A stretch of DNA of 64,000 nt from Mesorhizobium australicum. GTDB taxonomy: Bacteria > Pseudomonadota > Alphaproteobacteria > Rhizobiales > Rhizobiaceae. The translations under genes were made by a program, and so were the position numbers. Location of the stretch: assembly GCF_900177325.1 (NCBI RefSeq), contig NZ_FXBL01000004.1, positions 4,965,501-5,029,500 of the forward strand, given 5' to 3'. Under the pieces are notes generated by a model. The model made no database searches and was not told where the DNA came from. It was given only the letters and a program-made list of their open reading frames with translations. Shown here piece after piece: positions 7,440-15,963 of this stretch (position 1 is the stretch's first letter; every line of letters starts with the position of its first letter).

Positions 7440-8858
7440 ATGCTGCAGCAGAACCAGGACAACTTGTCGGCCGCGTTCGACAGGCAGAAGGCTGCATTCG
7501 CCCGCGATCCCTTCCCTGACATCGACGCGCGCCGCGACAGGCTGCGCCGGCTGCTGGCGCTGACCGAGGACCATGAGGCGGAGTTTTGCGGTGCGATCGA
7601 CGCCGATTTCGGCGGCCGCTCCGCGCACGAGACGCGCCTGGCGGAGATCATCGTCGTGCGCGCCGGCATCCGCCACGCGCTGTCGCACCTGTCGTCATGG
7701 ATGGCGGACAAGCGCGTGCCCACCGCGATGCCCTTCTGGCCCGCCCGCAACAGGCTCGTGCCGCAGCCGCTCGGCGTGGTCGGTATCGTCTCGCCGTGGA
7801 ACTATCCCTTCCAGCTCGCGCTGGCGCCAGCGACGGCAGCGCTTGCGGCCGGCAACCGCGTGCTGATCAAGCCATCCGAGCTCACTCCGCGCTTCTCGGA
7901 CCTGCTCGCCTCGCTGGCAGCGCAGCATTTCGCCCCGGACGAGCTGGACGTGATCGTTGGCGGCCCGGATGTCGGCAAGGCCTTCGTCGCCCTGCCCTTC
8001 GACCACCTGCTCTTCACCGGCTCGACGACGGTCGGTCGCCAAGTGGCGGTCGCAGCAGCCGCCAACCTGACGCCAGTGACGCTGGAACTCGGCGGCAAGT
8101 CGCCGGCGATCTTCGATCCGAGCTGCAACCTCGACACGGCAGTCGCCAGCGTCGCCTACGGCAAGCTGCTCAATGCCGGCCAGACCTGCATCGCGCCCGA
8201 CTATCTGATGGTGCCGAAGGGCCAGGGTGCGGCGATCGCCGGCAGGCTCGCGGGCGCGATGGCGAAGCTCTATCCAAGGATCGCCGACAATCCAGACTAC
8301 ACCGCGATCATCTCGGACCGGCATCACGCACGGCTGACCTCGCTGGTGGAGGAGGTCCGCGCGCGGGGCGCCGAGGTGATCGAGGTCAATCCGGCAGGCG
8401 AAAACTTCGGCAATACGCGAAAGCTCGCGCCCATGATCGTGCGCAACGCGCCATATGACACGCGGCTGATGCAGGAGGAGATTTTCGGCCCGGTCCTGCC
8501 GATCATCGAATACGGCGACGTCAGCGAGGCGATCGGCCATATCAACGGCCGCGACCGGCCGCTGGCGCTCTACTGGTTCGGCAAGGATAAGGCCGCTCGA
8601 CGCAGGGTTCTGCGCGAGACGGTCTCAGGCGGCGTGACCATCAACGACTGCCTAATGCATATCGCCCAGGAGAACCAGCCCTTCGGCGGCGTCGGGCCGA
8701 GCGGCATGGGCGCCTATCACGGCGAATGGGGCTTCCGCACCTTCAGCAAGGAGAAGCCGGTCTTCGTGCAGTCACCGCTCGGCGCCGGCGGCATGATGCA
8801 CCCGCCCTATGGCGCGACGTTCGAGCGAACGCTTCGCCTCTTCAAACTGATGACCTGA
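7440..8858 (+). CDS. Aldehyde dehydrogenase, coniferyl-aldehyde dehydrogenase type
   Basis: 472-aa NAD(P)-dependent aldehyde dehydrogenase. SPWNYP is at residues 118-123, the active-site glutamate is E216 in LELGGK and the catalytic cysteine is C250 in NAGQTC. A conserved FGGVGPSGMGAYHG segment lies near residue 415. The short N-terminus and C-terminal basic tail match the class-3-like group annotated as coniferyl aldehyde dehydrogenase (CalB), which oxidises phenolic or fatty aldehydes. It has its own intergenic space after the glnII terminator and is likely monocistronic. Substrate is inferred from family only. Confidence 0.88.
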   Translation: MLQQNQDNLSAAFDRQKAAFARDPFPDIDARRDRLRRLLALTEDHEAEFCGAIDADFGGRSAHETRLAEIIVVRAGIRHALSHLSSWMADKRVPTAMPFWPARNRLVPQPLGVVGIVSPWNYPFQLALAPATAALAAGNRVLIKPSELTPRFSDLLASLAAQHFAPDELDVIVGGPDVGKAFVALPFDHLLFTGSTTVGRQVAVAAAANLTPVTLELGGKSPAIFDPSCNLDTAVASVAYGKLLNAGQTCIAPDYLMVPKGQGAAIAGRLAGAMAKLYPRIADNPDYTAIISDRHHARLTSLVEEVRARGAEVIEVNPAGENFGNTRKLAPMIVRNAPYDTRLMQEEIFGPVLPIIEYGDVSEAIGHINGRDRPLALYWFGKDKAARRRVLRETVSGGVTINDCLMHIAQENQPFGGVGPSGMGAYHGEWGFRTFSKEKPVFVQSPLGAGGMMHPPYGATFERTLRLFKLMT

Positions 8859-8872
8859 GGCATCGCCGGCGT

Positions 8873-8886
8873 TTGCGCTCGATCAA
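8873..8886. promoter_or_regulatory. Candidate FNR/NNR-type box upstream of pseudoazurin
   Basis: TTGCG-N4-ATCAA resembles the FNR/NnrR consensus (TTG...N4...CAA) with one canonical half. It lies 69-82 bp before the pseudoazurin start. Control of this electron carrier by an oxygen- or NO-sensing regulator would fit its known role; the site itself is a weak prediction. Confidence 0.35.
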
Positions 8887-8954
8887 TGCGCATGGCTCTC
8901 GTCCACCGTAGACAATTGCCACGGCTGAGGCCGGCAATCGAAACAGGTGTCATC

Positions 8955-9395
8955 ATGAAAAGAACATTCGCAATGGCCGCCGCGCTCGCGGCGTTGCTGG
9001 CGACGGGCGCGGCGCAGGCCGCCGACCATCAGGTGCAGATGCTCAACAAGGGCGAAAAGGGGACGATGGTTTTCCAGCCCGACCTGATCATCGCCCAACC
9101 GGGCGACACGGTCACCTTCGTCCCTGTCGACAAGTCGCACGACGTACAGAGCATCAAGGACATGATCCCGGAGGGAGCGACCCCGTTCAAGGGCAAGCCG
9201 AACGAGCAGGTCACCATCACGGTCGACAAGGAAGGCGTCTACGGCGTCAAGTGCCTGCCGCACTACGCGATGGGAATGGTCGCGCTGATCGTGGTCGGCA
9301 AGCCGGTCAATCTTGAGCAGGCGAAGGCCGTGAAGCAGACGGGCATGGCGAAGAAGCGGTTCGAGGCGCTGTTCGCGGAAGTGCCGACGAACTGA
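8955..9395 (+). CDS. Pseudoazurin (type 1 blue copper protein)
   Basis: Periplasmic electron carrier, 146 aa, known as an electron donor to copper nitrite reductase. The first 22 residues (MKRTFAMAAALAALLATGAAQA) form a signal peptide. Copper ligands are visible as H62 in SHDVQS and the C-terminal cluster C100, H103 and M108 in KCLPHYAMGM, with the spacing of authentic pseudoazurins. ATG 8955 was chosen because it begins the signal peptide; the open frame 23 codons upstream adds an arginine-rich prefix that would spoil it. No nitrite reductase gene is in the window, so the partner lies elsewhere or differs. Confidence 0.93.
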   Translation: MKRTFAMAAALAALLATGAAQAADHQVQMLNKGEKGTMVFQPDLIIAQPGDTVTFVPVDKSHDVQSIKDMIPEGATPFKGKPNEQVTITVDKEGVYGVKCLPHYAMGMVALIVVGKPVNLEQAKAVKQTGMAKKRFEALFAEVPTN

Positions 9396-9402
9396 TTGCA
9401 GG

Positions 9403-9434
9403 CGCGGCGGGCAAGGCGTCACGACCCCGCCGCG
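9403..9434. terminator. Convergent hairpin between pseudoazurin and acyl-CoA synthetase genes
   Basis: A 9-bp stem, CGCGGCGGG (9403-9411) with CCCGCCGCG (9426-9434), spans the junction of two convergent genes and overlaps the last codons of the minus-strand gene. It could act on both strands; no T-run. Confidence 0.4.
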
Positions 9435-10918
9435 AATCGTTCCCGCAAGGTGCGGCGCAGCACTTTGCCGTAGGCGTTCTTCGGCAGTTCTTCGAGGAAG
9501 AAGACGTGCTTCGGCTTCTTGAAGCGCGCGAGGTGGTCGCGGCAGAAGTCGAGCACGGCCGTCTCGGTCATGCCTGCGTCCGCCACCAGCGCGACGGCGA
9601 CGGATTCTCCCCATTCGCTGTCGGGCAGTCCGAAGGCGATGACCTCGCGCACGGCCGGATGCGCCGCCAGCACGTCCTCGACCTCCTTGGGATAGATGTT
9701 GGTACCGCCGGAGATGATCGTGTCGTGCCGCCGGTCGAGCACTCGCAGCCGGCCGCCGGAATCGAAATGGCCGACGTCGCCGGTGTGCAGCCAGCCGCCC
9801 CTCAGCGCCTTCGCCGTCGCGTCCGGATTGCGCCAGTAGCCTTTCATGACGACATCGCCGCGCACGCAGATCTCACCGTCGCCGCCCAGCGGGACGTCAC
9901 GGTCGTTCTCGTCGAGGATACGCACCTCGATGCCGCTGCGGACATAGCCGGCGGACACCAGCGTCTCGTCGTCGGCGCCGAGATGTGCAGCGCCCGGCAG
10001 ATAGGAGATCGTCATCGGCGACTCCCCCTGCCCGTAGAGCTGATGGAAGATCGGGCCGAAGCGCGCGACCGCCGCGCGGATATGTTCGAGATGGATCGTC
10101 GCGCCGCCATAGATGACGCCGCGCAAGGAACCGATGCCGTCGCGCGGCGCGGCCTCCAGGAAGCGCACGATCATCGTTGGGGCGACGAAGGCGATGGCGG
10201 TGATGCGTTCCCGCGCGATCGTGTCGAACACTTCGTCCGGGCGGAAGTTGGCGCGGTCGTAGACGATGTTGAGCGCGCCGCGCGCCAGCGACGGGATGAG
10301 ATAGAGGCCGCTGCCATGCGACAGCGGCGCGACATGCAGCACGCGGTCGCTCTCGACGAAGGCGAAGACATCGGCGAGGCAATTGACCGAGGCGGCGATG
10401 AGGTTGCGATGCGAAAGCGTCGCGCCCTTCGGCTTGCCCGTCGTGCCGGATGTGTAGAAGATCCAGGCCGGTTCGTCGGGATCGACCTCGGCGGGAACCG
10501 ATGATCGAGGGGCAGGTTGAGGCATCGAAAAATCCTCGATCGCGATGATCCGAGGCTTTTCCTCTCCCTCAAGAGCAGCATCGAGGGCATCGACATGCTC
10601 CCGATGCGTGAAGATCAGCTTCGGCTCGGCATCGCCGGCGATCCATGCGACCTCGCGAGGGTGCAGCTTCGCATTGGTCGGCACGACCACCAGACCGGCT
10701 CGCATGATCGCCATCAACAGGACGGGGAACTCGAAGCCGTTCTTCAGGAAGACGAGCACGCGGTCGCCGCGGACACAGCCCTGGGCCGCCAGCCAGTCGC
10801 CGAGCGCGGCGCAGGTGAGATCGAACTCGCCATATGTAAGCCTGTTCTTACCATAAGATATGGCGCTCTCGTCTTTCCGGCGGCGAATGGCGTCGGCGAG
10901 CATCGAATAGACGTTCAT
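9419..10918 (-). CDS. Acyl-CoA synthetase (AMP-dependent synthetase/ligase)
   Basis: 499-aa adenylate-forming enzyme that activates a carboxylic acid to its CoA ester through an acyl-AMP. The P-loop-like YTSGTTGKPKG lies at residues 155-165, the hinge RILDENDRD near 325, the GWLHTGDVGHFD motif near 372 and the C-terminal catalytic lysine K485 in PKNAYGK. It resembles long-chain fatty-acid or aryl-CoA ligases. A GGAGAGG ribosome site precedes ATG 10918. It follows the FAH-family gene on the same strand after 152 bp and may form a unit with it and the TRAP importer, activating an imported acid. Confidence 0.9.
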   Translation of the reverse strand: MNVYSMLADAIRRRKDESAISYGKNRLTYGEFDLTCAALGDWLAAQGCVRGDRVLVFLKNGFEFPVLLMAIMRAGLVVVPTNAKLHPREVAWIAGDAEPKLIFTHREHVDALDAALEGEEKPRIIAIEDFSMPQPAPRSSVPAEVDPDEPAWIFYTSGTTGKPKGATLSHRNLIAASVNCLADVFAFVESDRVLHVAPLSHGSGLYLIPSLARGALNIVYDRANFRPDEVFDTIARERITAIAFVAPTMIVRFLEAAPRDGIGSLRGVIYGGATIHLEHIRAAVARFGPIFHQLYGQGESPMTISYLPGAAHLGADDETLVSAGYVRSGIEVRILDENDRDVPLGGDGEICVRGDVVMKGYWRNPDATAKALRGGWLHTGDVGHFDSGGRLRVLDRRHDTIISGGTNIYPKEVEDVLAAHPAVREVIAFGLPDSEWGESVAVALVADAGMTETAVLDFCRDHLARFKKPKHVFFLEELPKNAYGKVLRRTLRERFAAGS

Positions 10919-11070
10919 GGGACTTCACCTCTCCTCCCAGGCGAATGCCGCGCGGGATCGCTCCGCGCGAAGCAGCCTGACTATTCCTTGCGAAGGGCGG
11001 ATGCGCAACGTGCGGGGTCTGTAACCGTGGAGCGGCAGGCGGGCCACAGCTCCGCCCGCCTTCCGGACCG

Positions 11071-12060
11071 TCAGCTCGGCCGCGTCAGCACGCGGTTGCG
11101 CAGGATGCCGATGCCCTCGACCTCCAGTTCCACCGCGTCGCCGTGCTTGAGGAACTTCATATGCTCGAGGCCGCAACCATTGCCGACCGTGCCCGAGCCG
11201 AAGAACTCGCCGGGATAGATCGTCTCCGAACGCGAGACATGCGCGATCAGGTCCTCGAACTTCCAGTGCATGGTGGACGTGCTGCCGCGGCCCCACTCCT
11301 CGCCGTTGACGCGGCAGATCATGGTGAGGTTGTAGGGATCCTTCAGTTCGTCGGCGGTGACGAGGCAAGGGCCCATGGCGTTGCCGTAGTCGAAGTCCTT
11401 GCCCTTGGCCGGGCCGAGCTGGCCGCCCATTTCCTGCGTCTGCGCGTCGCGGGCGGAGAAGTCATTGAAGATGGTGTAGCCGTAAATGTGCTCGCGCGCC
11501 TTGTCCTTCGGAATGTCGACGCCTTTGGTGCCGACGTAGAAGCCGAATTCCAGCTCGAAATCCATCAGCGTGGAATAGCTTGGCCAGAGCACGTCCTGAT
11601 CGGTGCCGATGACCGAGAAGCGGTTGGCCTTGTAGTAGATCGGCTGCTCGTAGAAGGTCTTGGGGATCGCGAAGACGCCCTTTTCCTCGAACTCCTTCAT
11701 CGCCGCTTCGGGGTCCGGTGTCGCGTTGGCGCGGATGCGACGGACGGCGTTGAACGACTGCTTCAGGTGCGTCTCGAAGCAGAGGCAGTCACGCATCTGG
11801 ATCGGCACCGGCACCGGGGCGAGCAGCCGTACGTCCTTGCGGGAGACGGCGTCGCCCTTGGCGGCCTTCTTCACCGTCTTTTTCGCCAGGTCGAGACCTT
11901 CCTCGCCGGCTTCGATGAGCGCCTGGATAGAGGCGAAGGCCGGGTAGCTCTTGCCGAACGCTTCCTTGTGCGCGTCGGCGAGATCGACGATCTTGCGATC
12001 GCCGTCCACCAGGGCGCCGGCGCGCGGCTTGCCCTTCTTCTGATATGTCACGAGCTTCAT
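11071..12060 (-). CDS. Fumarylacetoacetate hydrolase (FAH) family protein
   Basis: 329-aa metal-dependent hydrolase/isomerase. The FAH core is recognisable by DFELEFGFYVG with its metal-binding glutamates around residue 160, YTIFNDFSARDAQ near 190 and DYGNAMGPCLVTADE near 215. This family cleaves or isomerises beta-diketo acids at the end of aromatic catabolism (fumarylacetoacetate, fumarylpyruvate, HHDD). ATG 12060 (MKLVTYQ) is preceded by GGGAGGAAACC and is favoured over an upstream arginine-rich extension. With the acyl-CoA synthetase, TetR and TRAP genes it suggests an aromatic or keto-acid catabolic unit; substrate unknown. Confidence 0.9.
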   Translation of the reverse strand: MKLVTYQKKGKPRAGALVDGDRKIVDLADAHKEAFGKSYPAFASIQALIEAGEEGLDLAKKTVKKAAKGDAVSRKDVRLLAPVPVPIQMRDCLCFETHLKQSFNAVRRIRANATPDPEAAMKEFEEKGVFAIPKTFYEQPIYYKANRFSVIGTDQDVLWPSYSTLMDFELEFGFYVGTKGVDIPKDKAREHIYGYTIFNDFSARDAQTQEMGGQLGPAKGKDFDYGNAMGPCLVTADELKDPYNLTMICRVNGEEWGRGSTSTMHWKFEDLIAHVSRSETIYPGEFFGSGTVGNGCGLEHMKFLKHGDAVELEVEGIGILRNRVLTRPS

Positions 12061-12103
12061 CGGTTTCCTCCCGTTGGTCGTCGCGCCGGCTCTTGTGCGC
12101 CGG

Positions 12104-12805
12104 CTAGGTTTGCGCTTTCGGCACATGGCTGTAGAGCAGCGCCGCCTTCATCAGCGCGACGAGATGCGTCGCGGTCGTCAGTTCGTCTTCGGGATCGCAC
12201 CGTCCGCCCGACAGGCGGCTGATGCGCCCGGTATCGGCCATGGTGTAGACCATGACCCCGAGCATGGCCTGGTAGCCCCAGTTGATCTCCTCGATCGTGC
12301 GGTCGGGCATCGCCTGCTGCAGCGCCTCGATCACCTTGTAGGCGATCGGGTCGAAGAACTCGGCGACGACCTTGCGGTGGTGTGACTTGGGGTCTGAAAC
12401 CTCCCGCGCGAGGATGCGGGCGTAGCTGGAGTTCTTTTCCGTGCTGCGCATGTGCAGGTTCGGTACCAGCACGGCCTTGACGATCATCTCCACCTTCCGG
12501 TCGCGCTCCGGCTCCATCTCGGCAAGCCGGAGGCCGGCGATGCGCTGGTCGATAATCATCGGCGCGCGCATTTCGAAGATGGCGCGGTAGAGGCCTTCCT
12601 TGCTGCCGAAATGGTAGTTGATCAGGGCGACGGGCACGTCGGCATGCAGCGCGATCTGGCGCACAGAGACACCGTCAAATCCATGATCGGCGAACTCGGC
12701 TTCGGCGGCATACAGAATCCGCATGCGCGTCGCCACAGAATTCCGCTGGGTCGCCTCGACGGCGATAACCTTCTGTTCCGGCTCTGTTTTCTGCGATTTC
12801 GGCAT
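12104..12805 (-). CDS. TetR/AcrR family transcriptional regulator
   Basis: DNA-binding repressor of about 233 aa. The helix-turn-helix is RILYAAEAEFADHGFDGVSVRQIALHADVPVALINYHFGSKEGL, split here as residues about 29-72; the C-terminal domain is ligand-binding and variable. I prefer ATG 12805 with GGAAAG just before it over ATG 12838, because a good TTGACA/TTCAAT promoter pair ends at 12844 and would leave no leader for the longer form. It is divergent from the TRAP importer genes and next to the FAH gene, so it probably represses one or both. Confidence 0.87.
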   Translation of the reverse strand: MPKSQKTEPEQKVIAVEATQRNSVATRMRILYAAEAEFADHGFDGVSVRQIALHADVPVALINYHFGSKEGLYRAIFEMRAPMIIDQRIAGLRLAEMEPERDRKVEMIVKAVLVPNLHMRSTEKNSSYARILAREVSDPKSHHRKVVAEFFDPIAYKVIEALQQAMPDRTIEEINWGYQAMLGVMVYTMADTGRISRLSGGRCDPEDELTTATHLVALMKAALLYSHVPKAQT

Positions 12806-12843
12806 AGCTTTCCGCACGGCTTTCGGCCGCCCTCCCATGTGTT

Positions 12844-12881
12844 ATTGAACGAGATATCAAAGTTCTTGTCAACTTGTTCAA
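12844..12881. promoter_or_regulatory. TetR promoter and probable operator between tetR and TRAP genes
   Basis: On the minus strand TTGACA (12867-12872) and TTCAAT (12844-12849) are 17 bp apart. Inverted arms TTGAAC (12845-12850) and GTTCAA (12876-12881) bracket this promoter, a likely binding region for the adjacent TetR protein. The arms are widely spaced, so the operator architecture is uncertain. Confidence 0.45.
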
Positions 12882-12952
12882 ATGCCGATACGTTCTCCGG
12901 ATCGATCGGATGGCGGGGAGAGAGCCGTCCGTTCTGAACAGGGAGGATTTGC

Positions 12953-14026
12953 ATGTATCGCACTCTATTGTCGGGCGGTGTGGCGGCTGTGGCGCTTGCC
13001 GTGGCCTCGGCGCCCGCATTCTCGCAGGAAACGATCAACCTGACCGCCGCAGCAGGACATCCCGAGGTGTTTCTCTGGGTGAAGCATATCAAGGAGACCT
13101 TTATCCCGACGGTCGATGCCGAGCTCGCCAAGACCGGCAAGGTGAAGATCAACTGGACGCAGGGCTACGGCGGCACCATCGTCAAGCTCGGCTCCGAGGT
13201 CGAGGCGTTCCAGCAGGGCATCATCGATGTCGGCCAGATGAGCGGCGTGTTCAATCCGGCCACGATGGGCCTGTTGAACCTGACCTATGCGATGCCCTTC
13301 GGCCCGCCCGATGCGCGCGGAGTCACCGCCGCCGTCGAGAAGGCGCTGATGGAGACCGAAGGCGCGCTGCAGAAGCTGGAGGAGGCGACCGGCGTCGTCT
13401 ATATCGGCGGCGGGATCGCCATCGACGACTATAACATCGCCTCCACCAAGGCGCTGACCAAGATCGCCGACATGAACGGCGTCAAGCTGGGCGGCGCCGG
13501 CCCGAACCTTGCCTGGCTCGCCGGCACCGGCGCGGTCGGCGTGCAGGGCAGCTACGTCACCTTCTACAACGACATCAAGACCGGCGTGTATGACGGCAAC
13601 ATCGGCTGGATGACGGCGAACGTGCCGGCCAAGCTCTACGAGGTCGCGCCCAACTGGAACCAGACGCATTTCGGCGCGATGTATATCGGCGGCATGGGCG
13701 TGTCGAAAATGCAGTGGGACACGTTCTCGGACGAGACCAAGGCCGCGTTCCGCACCGCCGCCACCGCCTACACCAAGGCCTATTTCGACGAGCAGGAGGC
13801 CCGCTACGAGGCGGCCAAGAAGACGCTGGTCGATGGCGGCGGCAAGATCGTCGAGTTCGATCCTGCCGAGCGCAGCACCTGGATCAAGGGACTGCCGAAC
13901 CCGACGGCCGCCTGGGCCAAGGCGGCGGAGGCGCGCGGCGAGCCGGCCAAGAAAGTGCTCGAAGCCTATCGCGACAACCTCAAGGCAGCGGGCTTCACCT
14001 TCGAGCGCGACTACCTCGCCGAATGA
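12953..14026 (+). CDS. TRAP transporter solute-binding protein, DctP family
   Basis: 357-aa periplasmic binding protein of a tripartite ATP-independent importer. Residues 1-24 (ending AFSQE) are a signal peptide with AxA-type cleavage site. The mature part has the DctP features: early strand INLTAAAGHP, the segment GSEVEAFQQGIIDVGQMSG near 90, and long C-terminal helices. TRAP binding proteins usually capture organic acids through a conserved arginine. RBS GGGAGG precedes ATG 12953. The gene is followed by a terminator-like hairpin that can raise its level relative to the permeases. Confidence 0.92.
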   Translation: MYRTLLSGGVAAVALAVASAPAFSQETINLTAAAGHPEVFLWVKHIKETFIPTVDAELAKTGKVKINWTQGYGGTIVKLGSEVEAFQQGIIDVGQMSGVFNPATMGLLNLTYAMPFGPPDARGVTAAVEKALMETEGALQKLEEATGVVYIGGGIAIDDYNIASTKALTKIADMNGVKLGGAGPNLAWLAGTGAVGVQGSYVTFYNDIKTGVYDGNIGWMTANVPAKLYEVAPNWNQTHFGAMYIGGMGVSKMQWDTFSDETKAAFRTAATAYTKAYFDEQEARYEAAKKTLVDGGGKIVEFDPAERSTWIKGLPNPTAAWAKAAEARGEPAKKVLEAYRDNLKAAGFTFERDYLAE

Positions 14027-14032
14027 CGTAGC

Positions 14033-14061
14033 CGCCCGGCTCCCCGCGGGCCGGGCGTTTT
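14033..14061 (+). terminator. Terminator-like attenuator after the TRAP binding protein
   Basis: An 8-bp stem CGCCCGGC (14033-14040) / GCCGGGCG (14050-14057) followed by TTTTC. It lies inside the TRAP operon, so read-through must occur; it likely lowers permease expression relative to the binding protein. Confidence 0.6.
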
Positions 14062-14079
14062 CACCAGAGGAACATCGAG

Positions 14080-14640
14080 ATGGCTGACGAGGCCGCAATT
14101 CCGCGCGACGACGCGCCACCTCCTCGTGCACCCAGCGGGTCGTTCGCCCGCGTGATCGGCGTGATGAACGCCGTGGGAACGCTCTGGATCATCCTGCTGA
14201 TGCTGCTGATCAATGCCGACATCTTCGGCCGCAGCTTCCTGAATCATCCGATCGCCGGAGTGCCCGAGCTCGTGGCCTTCTCGATCGTCGGCATCGTGTT
14301 CCTGCAGCTCGCCCACACGCTGCGCTCCGGCGCCATGACGCGCTCCGACGTCCTGCTGAACGTCCTCGAACGCCGCGCCCCGCGCGCCCGCTTCACGCTC
14401 TTGTCGATCTTCCATCTGGTCGGCGGCTTGCTGATGCTGATGATCGCCTGGAAATTCTGGCCGAGCGTGGTCGCGGCCTGGCTGTATCCCGAACGCAACT
14501 TCATGGGCAATCCGGGTTTCTTCACCATCCCGCAATGGCCCCTCTTCATGCTTGTCTTCCTGGGCATTGTGGCGACCGCGATCCAGTTCCTGCTCCTGTC
14601 GTGGAATGACCTCCGTTCCGCCCGGGAGATCGCATCATGA
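14080..14640 (+). CDS. TRAP transporter small permease, DctQ family
   Basis: 186-aa inner-membrane subunit with four predicted hydrophobic segments (around residues 26-46, 58-78, 102-122 and 150-172). The N-terminal 20 residues are hydrophilic. Length and topology match DctQ/SiaQ small subunits, which pair with DctM for Na+- or H+-driven organic-acid import. RBS AGAGGAAC precedes the ATG, and the stop overlaps the DctM start by 4 bp (ATGA). Confidence 0.92.
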   Translation: MADEAAIPRDDAPPPRAPSGSFARVIGVMNAVGTLWIILLMLLINADIFGRSFLNHPIAGVPELVAFSIVGIVFLQLAHTLRSGAMTRSDVLLNVLERRAPRARFTLLSIFHLVGGLLMLMIAWKFWPSVVAAWLYPERNFMGNPGFFTIPQWPLFMLVFLGIVATAIQFLLLSWNDLRSAREIAS

Positions 14641-15953
14641 GCGGCGTCGGCATAGCCTTCCTTTCGATCGCAGCCATGCTGGTCCTGATCTATTCGGGCA
14701 TGCATGTCGCCATAGCGCTGATCCTGCTTTCCTTCTGCGGCGTGTGGATCCTGCGCGGCAATTTCGACATCGCCTCCAATATGCTGGTCCTCGCCTTCAA
14801 GGACTCGATCAGCGACTATCTCTTCGGTGTCGTGCCGCTGTTCGTCCTGATGGGCCTGCTGGTCGCCGTCGCAGGCATCGGCCGCGACACGTTCGAGGTC
14901 GCCGCGCAAGTCTTCCGCCGCGTCCTTGGCGGGCTTGGCATCGCGACGGTCGCGGCCAACGCGGTCTTCGCCGCGATCACCGGCATCTCCATCGCCTCCG
15001 CCGCCGTGTTCACCAAGGTCGCCGTGCCGGAGATGATCCGCCACGGCTACACGGCGCGCTTCGCTGTCGGCGTGGTGGCGGGCTCCTCGGTGCTCGGCAT
15101 GCTGATCCCGCCGAGCCTGCTTTTCATCCTCTACGGCGTGCTGACGGAGCAATCGGTCGGCTCGCTGTTCATCGCCGGCGTCATCCCCGGCGTACTGCTG
15201 TCGCTCATCTACTGCGCCGGCATCTTCGCGATGGGCCGCTGGTGGCCCTCCTTCATCGGCGGGCGGAAAGCGGACAGCTACGACACGGCGAACGACATGA
15301 GCCTCGGCGAGATGGCCAACAAGCTTGCGCCGATCGTGATCCTGATCGCCCTGGTGCTCGGCGGCATCTATGGCGGCTTCTTCACGCCGACCGAAGCGGG
15401 CGCCGCCGGCGCGCTCGGCGCGCTGCTGATCTCGCTCGCCAAGCAGCGGCTGACCTGGGCGAGCTTCTGGCAGGTGCTGGTGCAGACCGGGCACACGACC
15501 TCGTCGATCTGTTTCTTGATCATCGGCGCGAGCCTCTATTCGCGCATGCTCGCCATGTCGGGCATGCCTGGCTGGCTCGGGACATTCGTGGTGGAGTCGG
15601 GACTTGGCGTCACCGGCATCGTGATCGCGCTGATGATGGTGGTGATCCTGCTCGGCACGATCCTCGACTCGGCCTCGATCATGCTCCTCACATTGCCGAT
15701 CGCGATCCCGATCCTGACCGGCATGAGCGTCGACCTGATCTGGCTCGGCGTTCTGATGATCCTCTCCGTCGAGATCGGCCTGCTCACCCCACCCTTCGGC
15801 ATCGCCGTCTTCGTCGTGAAGGCAACACTGGGACCCGACAGCGAGGTCACGCTCAACGACATCTTCGCGGGCGCCTTCCCCTTCGCCGCGATGATGTTCC
15901 TCGTCCTGGTGCTCGTCTTCCTGTTCCCGTGGCTTGCCACAGCCCTCGTCTAG
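14637..15953 (+). CDS. TRAP transporter large permease, DctM family
   Basis: 438-aa polytopic membrane protein with about 12 hydrophobic segments, the channel-forming subunit of the TRAP importer. Family features include the GIASAAVFTKVAVPEM-type segment near residue 115 after the NAVFAAITGIS stretch, PPSLLFILYGVLTEQSVG near 150 and the C-terminal LTPPFG motif near 382. It is translationally coupled to DctQ by ATGA overlap and followed after 10 bp by an MBL-fold gene. Confidence 0.94.
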   Translation: MSGVGIAFLSIAAMLVLIYSGMHVAIALILLSFCGVWILRGNFDIASNMLVLAFKDSISDYLFGVVPLFVLMGLLVAVAGIGRDTFEVAAQVFRRVLGGLGIATVAANAVFAAITGISIASAAVFTKVAVPEMIRHGYTARFAVGVVAGSSVLGMLIPPSLLFILYGVLTEQSVGSLFIAGVIPGVLLSLIYCAGIFAMGRWWPSFIGGRKADSYDTANDMSLGEMANKLAPIVILIALVLGGIYGGFFTPTEAGAAGALGALLISLAKQRLTWASFWQVLVQTGHTTSSICFLIIGASLYSRMLAMSGMPGWLGTFVVESGLGVTGIVIALMMVVILLGTILDSASIMLLTLPIAIPILTGMSVDLIWLGVLMILSVEIGLLTPPFGIAVFVVKATLGPDSEVTLNDIFAGAFPFAAMMFLVLVLVFLFPWLATALV

Positions 15954-15963
15954 GAGAAACACA

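Noticed and set aside
6153..7688. Long minus-strand open frame (511 codons) across glnII
   Set aside because: It is antisense to the clearly conserved glnII and the start of an aldehyde dehydrogenase, with Arg/Val/Asp-rich composition typical of high-GC shadow frames.
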